Assembly (NCBI RefSeq): GCF_036670015.1
Contig: NZ_CP137636.1
Coordinates: 164,501-228,500 of the forward strand
Direction: 5' to 3'
Source of the DNA: Niallia sp. XMNu-256
GTDB taxonomy: Bacteria; Bacillota; Bacilli; Bacillales; Cytobacillaceae
Length of the DNA: 64,000 nt
Numbering within the stretch: the first letter of the stretch is position 1; the number at the start of each line of letters is the position of its first letter. This document shows, in pieces, positions 18,869 through 27,006 of the stretch. The notes under the pieces were generated by a model. The model was not told where the DNA came from, did not search any database, and was given only the letters and a program-made list of their open reading frames with translations. The position numbers and the translations under genes were made by a program.

Positions 18869-19461
18869 TCTCCCTAATTGGGACAGATGAGTCCGAAGAT
18901 TTCTTGATAGAGTGAGAGAAAAAAGAGCTAGATATAGGAAATTTAAATGGACGTTCGAAAGTTTGGAAAATACAATTAGCAACAAAGACCAAAATGTGGG
19001 ATGGCAAATTAGGCCATGGAATGAAGAGAGGATAGGGGAAAGAGATAGTTTCATGAAGAAATAAAGAGTGCGAAGGACTTGCTAGAACTCAATATCATTT
19101 GCTTAAGCGAAATTGAAAAAAGAGTGTTCTATATATCCATTACTTGAACCGATTTGGACGGGAGTAGTAAGTAAATTTACGCAATATTATGACATATATA
19201 TAAATCATCTACACCGATATCGTGATGCAGCTATGCTTCTGACTCAACTTAAGATAGTTTAGGAACTTTCATTGCGCATCTGTATTGCAAAATCATTCAT
19301 AGATGGCAGAAGAAGAGTGGGATTTGAAAAGGCAGCGTGAACGGATTGATCTGGTTTGAAAAATGGAGCCGCTTTTGTCCGTCCAGAAGTTCAAGTAACG
19401 GAAGAGTTCAAAGAAGTTTAAGATCGCTGATAATCAGGAGAGACAACTGGGGGGAAATTTC
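18869..19461 (+). other. Decayed sequence between synthetase and monooxygenase
   Basis: About 590 bp with no intact gene. Short protein-like stretches occur in changing frames (for example FTQYYDIYINHLHRYRDA near 19175-19230 and NGAAFVRPEVQVTEEFKEV near 19364-19420), each ended by stops. This looks like one or more degraded genes of unknown identity. A GGGGGG stretch at 19450 supplies the ribosome site for the next gene. Confidence 0.4.
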
Positions 19462-20820
19462 ATGACAAAGAAAAGAATGTACTTAAATGCGTTTGAAATG
19501 AATTGTGCAGGGTTTCAATCCCATGCATTGTGGAGACATCCGGAGGACAATACGCCGGGGTATAAATCCATCGATTATTGGATCCATCTTGCGAAACTCT
19601 TGGAAAAAGGACGTTTCGATGCCGTATTCCTTGCGGATGTGCTCGGCGTTTATGATGTGTATCAAGGGTCAAGGGATCCTGCAATTGTGAATGGTGTCCA
19701 AGTGCCAGCAAACGATCCAGCTTTTGTTATACCTGTCATGGCGTCTGTTACAAAACATCTCGGTTTTGGACTGACGGCCTCCACAACACACGAGCATCCT
19801 TATACGTTCGCAAGAAAAATGTCGACGTTGGATCATTTAACGAATGGGAGAATTGGTTGGAATGTCGTCACATCTTACTTGAATAGCGCAGCGAAAAATA
19901 TCGGATTGGCGCAGCAAACAAGCCATGACGAGCGCTATGCAAGAGCTGAAGAATATATGGAAGTTGTCTATAAATTATGGGAAACAAGCTGGGAAGAAGA
20001 TGCCGTTGTTGTGAATAAGGAAAAAGGCATTTACACAGACCCTTCCAAAGTTCACGATATAGATCATGATGGAAAATACTTCAGCGTGCCGGGCAACCAC
20101 TTATGTGAGCCATCACCGCAACGGACCCCAGTCATTTTCCAAGCGGGCGCCTCTTCTAAGGGACGAAAATTCGCTGCGAATCATGCGGAGCTTGTTTTTA
20201 TTTCATCTACTTCAGCGGAGAAAACGAAAAATATAGTTGCTGCTTTCCGACAAGAGATCGTGCAATCCGGACGACCTGCGGATGATGTCAAAGTGATTGC
20301 AGCCATTACACCGATTACCGCGCCGACCACAGAAGAAGCGCAAGCGAAATATGAATATTACAAGCGATACATCAGCCGTGATGGAGCATTCGCGCTCGTT
20401 GGAGGATGGACGGGTGTCGATTTGTCAAAAGTGGATCCGGATGAAAAAGTTGAATACATTGAAAACGATGCAATGCGCTCCATTTTAAAAGGCTTTGCAG
20501 GCATGACGCCGAATGAAATTGCAGACGAAGTTGCATTGGGCGGTTTGGGTCCAGTCATTGTCGGTGATCCTTATCAAATTGCCGATGAGTTGGAATACTG
20601 GATGGACTATGCGGATGTCGATGGGTTTAACATCGTCTATTCCATCACACCTGGGTCCTTTGAAGATTTTGTGGAATTAGTCGTTCCCGTCTTACAGGAA
20701 CGTGGGTTGGTTCGCAAGGAATATGAAGAAGGCACCTTCCGCAAAAAACTATTTGGCAATGACCAATTGACTAAAAGCCATCCCGCAAAACAAGTCGGCC
20801 GCGCAATTGTTACATCATAA
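19462..20820 (+). CDS. NtaA/SnaA/DszA-family flavin-dependent monooxygenase
   Basis: Bacterial-luciferase-fold monooxygenase of the nitrilotriacetate monooxygenase component A family. It uses FMNH2 from a separate flavin reductase to oxidise aminocarboxylates, sulfur heterocycles or similar compounds. Family features include the N-terminal MYLNAFEMNCAGFQSHALWR, FDAVFLADVLGVYD, GRIGWNVVTSYLNSAAKN and TPVIFQAGASSKGRKFAA. Length 452 is normal. The real substrate cannot be inferred. No reductase gene is adjacent, but the decayed DNA upstream might once have held one. GC-rich codons (gcg, ccg, gtc) set it apart from neighbours. Confidence 0.88.
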   Translation: MTKKRMYLNAFEMNCAGFQSHALWRHPEDNTPGYKSIDYWIHLAKLLEKGRFDAVFLADVLGVYDVYQGSRDPAIVNGVQVPANDPAFVIPVMASVTKHLGFGLTASTTHEHPYTFARKMSTLDHLTNGRIGWNVVTSYLNSAAKNIGLAQQTSHDERYARAEEYMEVVYKLWETSWEEDAVVVNKEKGIYTDPSKVHDIDHDGKYFSVPGNHLCEPSPQRTPVIFQAGASSKGRKFAANHAELVFISSTSAEKTKNIVAAFRQEIVQSGRPADDVKVIAAITPITAPTTEEAQAKYEYYKRYISRDGAFALVGGWTGVDLSKVDPDEKVEYIENDAMRSILKGFAGMTPNEIADEVALGGLGPVIVGDPYQIADELEYWMDYADVDGFNIVYSITPGSFEDFVELVVPVLQERGLVRKEYEEGTFRKKLFGNDQLTKSHPAKQVGRAIVTS

Positions 20821-20829
20821 AAATAGAAA

Positions 20830-20864
20830 AGCCAACCGCTCATAATGAGTGGTTGGCTATTTTA
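20830..20864 (+). terminator. Terminator of the monooxygenase gene
   Basis: AGCCAACC/GGTTGGCT with inner CTCAT/ATGAG stem, followed by ATTTTA. Confidence 0.88.
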
Positions 20865-21304
20865 CACGGATATATTTGGGATGGGAAAAGCGCTATCCAT
20901 CAACAAAAGTCTAGTTGGGAATAGTCGGATTAGTTTCCATCCGTATGACTTATTTCAATTGCAAAAGCTCTGACTGACACATTTATTTTGGTCTCCATTT
21001 TTATTTTATAACAAATAATAAGTCTTCAGCTGATTTCCTCAATTTTGGCTAACATCCCATAATCGAAGTAATGGGAAAAGAGATTTTTAATGTATTCTTA
21101 AATCATTTAGTTTCCTGCTATGGATTTATGATTAAACCTAAAATTTGACGGCAAATAAATAAGTGCTCCGAAAACAACTATGAATAAATTACGATTATTT
21201 TCTGTATTATTGTTTGTGTTTGCTGGTTGAGGTAGTAACGCAAAATCCGCATCTTTCAAGGATACTGATGAATAGAAACAAGAGTTTTCTCGCTCTCTTT
21301 ATTT
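20865..21304. other. Intergenic stretch
   Basis: About 440 bp with no intact gene; it contains the lipoprotein remnant listed at 21180-21275. Otherwise nothing recognisable. Confidence 0.5.
21180..21275 (+). pseudogene. Short lipoprotein-signal remnant with UGA at the lipobox Cys
   Basis: From ATG 21180 a perfect lipoprotein signal is read (MNKLRLFSVLLFVFAG). Codon 17, where the invariant lipobox cysteine belongs, is TGA (21228-21230), followed by GSNAKSASFKDTDE and TAG. The simplest view is a dead lipoprotein gene (TGT/TGC to TGA plus truncation). No good ribosome site is seen. Selenocysteine decoding is conceivable in this genome but unsupported: only a weak 4-bp ATCC/GGAT hairpin follows. 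Confidence 0.35.
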
Positions 21305-21985
21305 CTATTTTTCATTGTATTTTTGGATATTGAATCCTTCTCTTTCTGTCCACTCGACAAAATACAACTCCTCGATAGGTCCATATCCTTCTTTCTTTAA
21401 ATTTTTTCTTAGCCAATCCTCATCCTTCCCGATCATACGAAGACCTTTTTCTTCTATTTCTCCTTCATCTACCAATAATACAGAAGGTGTCTCAGGGTCA
21501 ACCTTCACTTTTAGCTGTTGGGGTGTCACTGGCTCGAATTCTGGATATCTCATTACGCTAATATCTCCGCTTGTTTCTAAAAAAGCAAATTGTACTTCTT
21601 TAAATGAAAAAATTCCTTGCTGACGAAGTAGGGTACGTAACTGTTCGAGCTCAAGCTTTGATTTTTCAATAGCTTTTATATCTAGCTCGCCATCTTTAAT
21701 GATTGGATATGGATTTCCCATAACTAACACACGGATGCCTTCAAACTTCCGCATGATCCATTCAAATAAAAGGATAGCAAGCGCCCAAATGCCAAGGGCA
21801 AAAATAAGATGGCCAATCGTTACTTTATCATCATAAACAGATTCTTCTAAAATACCGCCAAGGATAAGAAGGTAAATAAAATCAAGCGGTGTTATCTGGG
21901 CCATTTCTTTTTTTCCCAAAGTACGTACGATCACCATAAGAGCAATTAAGCCGATGATAAGTTTGAGGGCAATTAATCCATACAT
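21305..21985 (-). CDS. DUF421 (YetF-type) membrane protein
   Basis: Bacillus YetF/YdfS/YkjA-type membrane protein of poorly known function. There are three N-terminal transmembrane helices (about 3-25, 35-55, 60-80) and a soluble C-terminal part made of the DUF421 repeats (RVLVMGNPYPIIKDGELD; LRTLLRQQGIFSFKEVQFAFLETSGDISV). The start at 21985 has AGGAGG six bases upstream, giving 226 residues; a longer frame begins at 22003. Monocistronic. Confidence 0.85.
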   Translation of the reverse strand: MYGLIALKLIIGLIALMVIVRTLGKKEMAQITPLDFIYLLILGGILEESVYDDKVTIGHLIFALGIWALAILLFEWIMRKFEGIRVLVMGNPYPIIKDGELDIKAIEKSKLELEQLRTLLRQQGIFSFKEVQFAFLETSGDISVMRYPEFEPVTPQQLKVKVDPETPSVLLVDEGEIEEKGLRMIGKDEDWLRKNLKKEGYGPIEELYFVEWTEREGFNIQKYNEK

Positions 21986-22521
21986 AAGTAGACCTCCTAA
22001 CAAATATCTACTAGCTTAATTCCCCTCTTTTAATACCCATAAACCTTATCAAATTTCTAAACTATCAGATATATAATCAAACATTAAGTTCCCGCATATA
22101 GCTTTCTCTTAGATGATACTGTTACTTTCTTCTTCCAATGCCAAAAAGTTGGGTTTTTGAATGGAATATGAATTGGGAAGAGCAGCACAAAGCTATGATA
22201 TTTATGTGGGATTAGTTCCGCTGAAAAAAACATTCGAATTCTAGGGTGAGACAATAATGATCCAGTCTATTTCTGTTGTTCAATTCATTAAATCCCTTGC
22301 AGCTTCTTAGAACTGGAGATAAATAACTTAGTATATTAGAAGTATGAAGTCGAACATTACTCATTTTCCATGTTATATGCTAGTATATTAGGAGGAAAAA
22401 TAGGATTGACCCATGTAAATGTTTTGTTGAATGCTGATAATCAATATCATTTACCGACACTTTAAGAAATTCCATTAGTGTGATAAATGGGTTGAATAAT
22501 TGAAACTAGGAGGATATGAAA
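21986..22521. other. Intergenic region between DUF421 gene and decarboxylase
   Basis: About 535 bp. Near 22389 an AGGAGG precedes a TTG that would start a 19-codon peptide (MTHVNVLLNADNQYHLPTL), which runs on in the same frame after the stop as EIPLV. This could be a leader peptide or a gene remnant. No promoter or riboswitch was recognised with confidence. Confidence 0.35.
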
Positions 22522-22932
22522 ATGGCAAAAGATCGTTATCAAAAAGGGATAGAGAAGATAAAGGAGCTTACATCATCAGGTGATGAAAATCCAACTGGCT
22601 TTATGGACATTGGAGAAGGATTTAAAGATATAGCACCTGATTTAAGTAAATATGTTGTTGAGTTTGCTTTTGGGGATATTTATTCACGTCCCGGATTGGA
22701 TAATAAGCAAAAAGTTATGACCACCATTACGGCCCTGGTAGCTCAAGGAAAACCTCAGATTGAGATGCATATTAAAACTGGACTTAGCGTTGGTTTAAAA
22801 CCAGAGGAAATTGTAGGATGTATTATTCACCTTATCCCCTACACAGGATTCCCAAGTGTACTTAATGCTTTAAAAGTTGCTCAAAAGGTGTTTGCAGAAC
22901 TAGGTGTATCAGTTACAACGTCTGATAATTAA
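22522..22932 (+). CDS. Carboxymuconolactone decarboxylase family protein
   Basis: Small all-helical CMD-family protein (136 residues). The domain is recognised by FAFGDIYSRPGLDNKQKVM, TALVAQGKPQIEMHI and AGLSxGLKPEEIVG-like segments. There is no CxxC pair, so it is not an AhpD-type peroxidase and is closer to PcaC-like members. ATG 22522 is eight bases after AGGAGG (22508); ATG 22516 would be too close. The physiological reaction is unknown. Monocistronic with its own terminator. Confidence 0.82.
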   Translation: MAKDRYQKGIEKIKELTSSGDENPTGFMDIGEGFKDIAPDLSKYVVEFAFGDIYSRPGLDNKQKVMTTITALVAQGKPQIEMHIKTGLSVGLKPEEIVGCIIHLIPYTGFPSVLNALKVAQKVFAELGVSVTTSDN

Positions 22933-23001
22933 TAAGTTCTTAATTAAGAAGTGAAGATAAGTTAGGGAAAACAAATAGTTGTTCACAAGATTCTTCAATT
23001 A

Positions 23002-23058
23002 AAAAATGGTTCTAATCACATGGATTTTTCCTGGTGATCGGAGCCATTTTTAATTTTT
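23002..23058 (+). terminator. Terminator of the CMD gene
   Basis: AAAATGGTTC pairs with GAGCCATTTT (one G-T), with an inner ATCAC/GTGAT stem, followed by TTAATTTTT. Confidence 0.8.
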
Positions 23059-23297
23059 GTTTTGAAAATCATCCTTACCTCTATTGGATTGATTCAAGAA
23101 CCTATGTACTGTCATCTTTTTCTGATGAAAAGTCTGTCTAATGTACAGAACAGAAAGTATTATATTCAATTTGTCATTGTATTTATAATGTAAATATACT
23201 TAAGAAAAGTATAGGGTAGTGATAATTAGTATGATCAGCTTAATAAAAGCTTTTGAAGATTTTATACAGAATAAAAAAATAAGGATATGCATTCTTA

Positions 23298-23338
23298 AAT
23301 AACCCAGAAGTAGCAGTATAAGCTACTCCTGGGTTATT
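23298..23338. terminator. Strong hairpin terminator, probably for the minus-strand operon
   Basis: AATAACCCAG plus AGTAGC pairs with GCTACT plus CTGGGTTATT almost perfectly. It lies 30 bp after the end of the YdhR-like gene on the minus strand. The rest of 22933-23367 holds no gene I can support. Confidence 0.75.
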
Positions 23339-23367
23339 ACTTTAAAATAAACTTTTAAAGAACGTGT

Positions 23368-23673
23368 TTACTTTACCGGCCCTTTTGTGATCTCAGTAAG
23401 TTTAGGATTAACGGCAAAGATCTTTGTGTTAATATCTTTTATTCCAAAACCACCTAATCGTTTTGAATGCATCTCGATATATTTTTCAGCAGCTTCCTTT
23501 GTCTCGAAAACATAAATTCCGCCAACTTCATTTGTTTCAGGGCTTTCTGTCCAGATTTTCCATATGAAGCCATCCTCTTCATTGATACTTTTCGCTAAGT
23601 CGGAAAAAGCGGCGGCCATTTCATCTCCGAATGGTCCGTTCATTTCAAAATCAACTTGTAATACATAAGCCAT
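23368..23673 (-). CDS. YdhR-family putative monooxygenase (dimeric alpha-beta barrel)
   Basis: 101-residue ferredoxin-like alpha-beta barrel protein. It begins MAYVLQVDFEMNGPFGDEM and contains EEDGFIWKIWTESPETNEVGGIYVFE, typical of YdhR/ABM monooxygenases. Substrate unknown. It is 17 bp downstream of the DsbA-like gene on the same strand, with AAAGGAGAA as ribosome site, so the two probably form an operon. Confidence 0.85.
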   Translation of the reverse strand: MAYVLQVDFEMNGPFGDEMAAAFSDLAKSINEEDGFIWKIWTESPETNEVGGIYVFETKEAAEKYIEMHSKRLGGFGIKDINTKIFAVNPKLTEITKGPVK

Positions 23674-23690
23674 AATAAATTCTCCTTTAT

Positions 23691-24617
23691 TTAATTAGTT
23701 GTTGTAATATAAAGCTCGCCTAAAACTTCCTTCACTTGATAACGATCAGGAGATAGTTCTTTTTCAAGAAAAGAGCGGACCTCTGATTGTTCGATATCAT
23801 ACATGACCTCGATTTCTTTTGAAAATAAAAGCCTTTCCTTTTCGAGCAAGCTAGAAAGGGCTGGTTGTTGTTTTGGTTGCGGTTTTTCCGCATTTAGAAC
23901 TTGTTTTAACCCGTCAACATAGTATTGGAGTGGGCGCCCGCCAACTATTTTTACTCCTTTGTTTTCTTCATTCATCATGATAATCGTAGGGAACCCTCTG
24001 GCCCCTAAGTTTCTAACTAAGGTAAAATCCTCATGTAATAGTTGTTGCCCGATCGGTTGTTGGGCTTCCTTAACAATAGCTTCTCCATTAAGGTCCATCT
24101 CATTTACAGTTTCAATTAGCACAGATGAATCAGAAATATTTTGATTAAAGGCGAAAAGCGCCTCTCTTACACGTCGTAAATATTGGAATGCTATCTCATC
24201 ATTATGATTTTTTTGAATCACCTTAAATACACGAGAGGGTGGATAAGAGGATTGAACCGGGTTATCGATCATTAATGACCCATCAATAGGCATCCTTGAA
24301 TATTCACCCACTTCTCTCCAGTGACCTGCAACGTCGGCTGGTTTATAAATACCATTTGCAGGGTCAATGGGTCCGTCATGCCATTTTTCCAGCAATCCAC
24401 CCATAACCGTCTGAACGTTAAAATAATCTCCATACTGCTCTATAAAACGGCGAAGAACAGGTTCAATGGCCCAACAGTGAGAACAGATGGGATCCGTTAC
24501 ATAATAAAGCGTAATTGATTTTTTCGGTTGATTAAAATCAAGGATCTCCATTTCCTCTTCACCAGCTACTCCGCATACACCTGTTTCTAAATCACAAATC
24601 ATATTGTTATTCTTCAT
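23691..24617 (-). CDS. DsbA-family / SpxH (YjbH)-like thioredoxin-fold protein
   Basis: Thioredoxin-fold protein of the FrnE/SpxH type (308 residues). The redox motif is CSHC (DPICSHCWAIEP, about Cys45-Cys48), with the conserved GGLL and a cis-proline loop GARGFPTIIMM. No signal peptide, so it is cytoplasmic. In B. subtilis SpxH (YjbH) is an adaptor delivering Spx to ClpXP; this protein has the same general layout but a different N-terminal stretch (ICDLETGVCGV), so it may be a paralogue with a redox role. Operon with the YdhR-like gene. Confidence 0.75.
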   Translation of the reverse strand: MKNNNMICDLETGVCGVAGEEEMEILDFNQPKKSITLYYVTDPICSHCWAIEPVLRRFIEQYGDYFNVQTVMGGLLEKWHDGPIDPANGIYKPADVAGHWREVGEYSRMPIDGSLMIDNPVQSSYPPSRVFKVIQKNHNDEIAFQYLRRVREALFAFNQNISDSSVLIETVNEMDLNGEAIVKEAQQPIGQQLLHEDFTLVRNLGARGFPTIIMMNEENKGVKIVGGRPLQYYVDGLKQVLNAEKPQPKQQPALSSLLEKERLLFSKEIEVMYDIEQSEVRSFLEKELSPDRYQVKEVLGELYITTTN

Positions 24618-24874
24618 TAAAATCCCCTCCTCAGTAAAATTTCCTTGGATAACAGCGAAAATGAAGTGAACTCTCGCAAATTGCTTCTATCCCTATCCCA
24701 CATTGGATAAATGAAACTTTCTTAATTAATTAACGACTTTTTTCAAAAGCTCAATATTTGCTTCCCAATTAAAGTTTAGGTCATAATTAAAATTAATTAC
24801 ACCAATAGTTCTGTTGATTTGTTGTTTATACAACACATTTAGGAAAATGTCTAAAAAGTAGGAGTGATAGCTGA

Positions 24875-25456
24875 ATGACACAATCAAAGAGTGATCCGCG
24901 GGTTATACGCACACGCAAATTAATTATGGATGCTTTCATTGAATTATCAGGGCAAAAGGAATTTAAGGACATTACGGTTAAAGATATCACAACAGAGGCA
25001 ATGATTAACCGTGCCACATTCTATTATCACTTTGAGGATATTTATGACTTGTTAGAAAAAGTATTATCTGAAGTATTGTTAGTCAATTTAAATTACAATA
25101 TTTACGAGAATGATGACTTAAATGAAGAAGCCTTTGTTCGTATTTTTAAAGCTGTCACAAATTTTCAAAAGTCATTGTCTACTCGTTGCCATAGGGGGTA
25201 TGAGGATACAATTGCTCGTATTATTAGGGAACAGCTTGAAATCATCTTTTATAAAATGCTGTTAAAACAAAATAAAACAGAAGAGGATCAAACGTTAAAA
25301 GTTACCGCTGTCATATTAAGTTGGGGAATTTACGGGGCATCAGTAGAATGGAGAAGAAATAGTAAGATCCCGCCAGAGGAATTTATTAAATCAGTAGTTC
25401 CGTATATCATTTCTGGGGTTGATCAAGGTAAAAAAATAGGTTGTAAAGGAATTTAA
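24875..25456 (+). CDS. TetR/AcrR-family transcriptional regulator
   Basis: 193 residues. The N-terminal TetR helix-turn-helix spans about 10-55 (TRKLIMDAFIELSGQKEFKDI; INRATFYYHFEDIYDLLEKV). The C-terminal ligand/dimer domain is of the TetR_C_7 kind. ATG 24875 follows AGGAGTGA. It is divergent from the SpxH-like/YdhR-like operon, which may be its target (inference from position only). Confidence 0.88.
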   Translation: MTQSKSDPRVIRTRKLIMDAFIELSGQKEFKDITVKDITTEAMINRATFYYHFEDIYDLLEKVLSEVLLVNLNYNIYENDDLNEEAFVRIFKAVTNFQKSLSTRCHRGYEDTIARIIREQLEIIFYKMLLKQNKTEEDQTLKVTAVILSWGIYGASVEWRRNSKIPPEEFIKSVVPYIISGVDQGKKIGCKGI

Positions 25457-25764
25457 GGATATTTAACTGGGCAATCTATGCAGGGCAGGGAATTTAAATG
25501 AAGATCAGATAGGAAAATTAATTATTGATTATCTAAAAGTGCGGTGTTTTCACTCTATGATTAGGGGCATTAGACTCTCTGCAATTACATTAAATAAAAA
25601 AAGCATCTAACCCTGTATAGGTTATATGCCCGATCTAAAGTGTTTGGAATAACTAAATTTCTTGCGGTTATAAAGGACAATCCGCATGTCGTAAAGACAT
25701 TTATATATTGATGTGTCCAAGAATAGTAGTATATCATTAGTTTTTTTATGGTTATTGAGAAGTA
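25457..25764. other. Intergenic region
   Basis: About 308 bp with no supported gene or known RNA. It contains only weak hairpins. Confidence 0.4.
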
Positions 25765-25992
25765 TCAATTGCAATCGTGGCTGTTAATCGCCTTTGATTC
25801 ACTACCTCTCTTACTTCTAAGCATATCCTTTAAGGTAGGGGGTTTACCTAATTGATCAGTTTTACGTCTTTTCTCAATTTTGTACCTTCCACATTGCATT
25901 TTTAAGCATTCACCTTTTACATTAGGGTCTTTTTTTCGGAACATTTCTAAGCAGTAACATTCTTCACTAGTTTCCACAGCTTCTCTACCCAC
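25765..25992 (-). CDS. Small Cys-containing protein of unknown function
   Basis: 75 residues from a GTG six bases after the stop of the upstream gene, so probably co-transcribed. Cysteines cluster in the first half (ECYCLEMFRKKDPNVKGECL, then MQCGRY), suggesting metal or Fe-S binding. The rest is basic (KIEKRRKTDQLGKPPTLKDM). I do not recognise a family. The ribosome site is weak, and a second GTG six codons in could be the start. Confidence 0.45.
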   Translation of the reverse strand: MGREAVETSEECYCLEMFRKKDPNVKGECLKMQCGRYKIEKRRKTDQLGKPPTLKDMLRSKRGSESKAINSHDCN

Positions 25993-25998
25993 TTAAAA

Positions 25999-26541
25999 TT
26001 ATTTTTTTAATAATTCTTCAAGTTTTTCTTTTATAAAATCTTTTATTTGTTTTCCACCGATTGTTGCACTTTCTTCATCTTCAAATGAAGGCAGCACTCT
26101 AAAGAAGTTTATGATAAGCATGTTTCCCTTTATTAAGTATTCGTCCATATGAAGTGGTGAGAATCTGACTTCAAGTTCTTCGTACTTTGAACTTCCTTCA
26201 GCATCTTTTATCACTTCAACCATATCATCGATATTTAGCTTTTTAAGCGGCTTTACCATCGTATCCGTATGGCTTAAATCTTCCATCATCCACATGTTAT
26301 TATTCCAAAAGCGAGCTTCTTTTTTTGTCTTTTGTGATAGTATTTCTCTATTCGTAATTGCACTTAAGACTTTGCGAACGGATTCAGCATTAAATTCATC
26401 ATCATATGAAGTTGTTAATCCTCGCATGGATGCTATTTCGTGAAGATATGATTCAGCAACTTTTTCCCTATCATTTGTAGCTTGCCAAAAATATAGCATC
26501 GATTCAATTTCTTCAAGATTTACTCTAATTCTTTGAATCAT
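25999..26541 (-). CDS. Unrecognised protein divergent from selA
   Basis: 180 residues from ATG 26541, which has GGAGGGG six bases upstream. The frame is open further to 26595 but without a ribosome site. The sequence is charged, soluble and mixed alpha/beta (IQRIRVNLEEIESMLYFWQ; LEVRFSPLHMDEYLIKGNML), with a Lys/Glu-rich C-terminus. No signal peptide or membrane segment and no motif I know. It is transcribed away from selA and followed by the small Cys-containing gene. Real coding is likely from the good start and AT3 codon bias. Confidence 0.65.
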   Translation of the reverse strand: MIQRIRVNLEEIESMLYFWQATNDREKVAESYLHEIASMRGLTTSYDDEFNAESVRKVLSAITNREILSQKTKKEARFWNNNMWMMEDLSHTDTMVKPLKKLNIDDMVEVIKDAEGSSKYEELEVRFSPLHMDEYLIKGNMLIINFFRVLPSFEDEESATIGGKQIKDFIKEKLEELLKK

Positions 26542-27006
26542 TTTTAACCCCTCCGGAAAACTTTTATTATCAATCATTAAAGAATTTGTAATCATAATAA
26601 ACTATTTTACAGAAATTTAAATGATCCTACTATTACATTTATCACTAGAATTCTAAATGTTGTCAAAATCATCATTTTAAATATATTTTCTAAGCTTATG
26701 ATATCTTCTATTTTTACCTTGTTGAAGGAGGGATTGTTAAACAGCCTGTCATCCAAAAAACTTATTAATTGCTGGTAAGATATTTAGCAAAGCGAGAGAG
26801 ACTTATATCACTTTTTTAGAAGACTATTTATGATATCGTTAGTATAAATTCATCACTATCCAAAGTGGAAGCGGGTGAGTAGTAAGTCTAGTAAATTTAA
26901 TTAAAGGAAACTGGATTGGAAATTAAAGTGGATAACCGTATACATCAGACTAAAATGTGGAAAATGATATAATAAATGATTAATGATCTTATTTGGAGGG
27001 AACGTT
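26542..27006. other. Divergent intergenic region upstream of selA
   Basis: About 465 bp, AT-rich. A perfect TATAAT (26968-26973) lies 33 bp before selA but has no good -35. No tRNA or riboswitch recognised. Part of it must hold the promoter of the unknown minus-strand gene. Confidence 0.4.
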
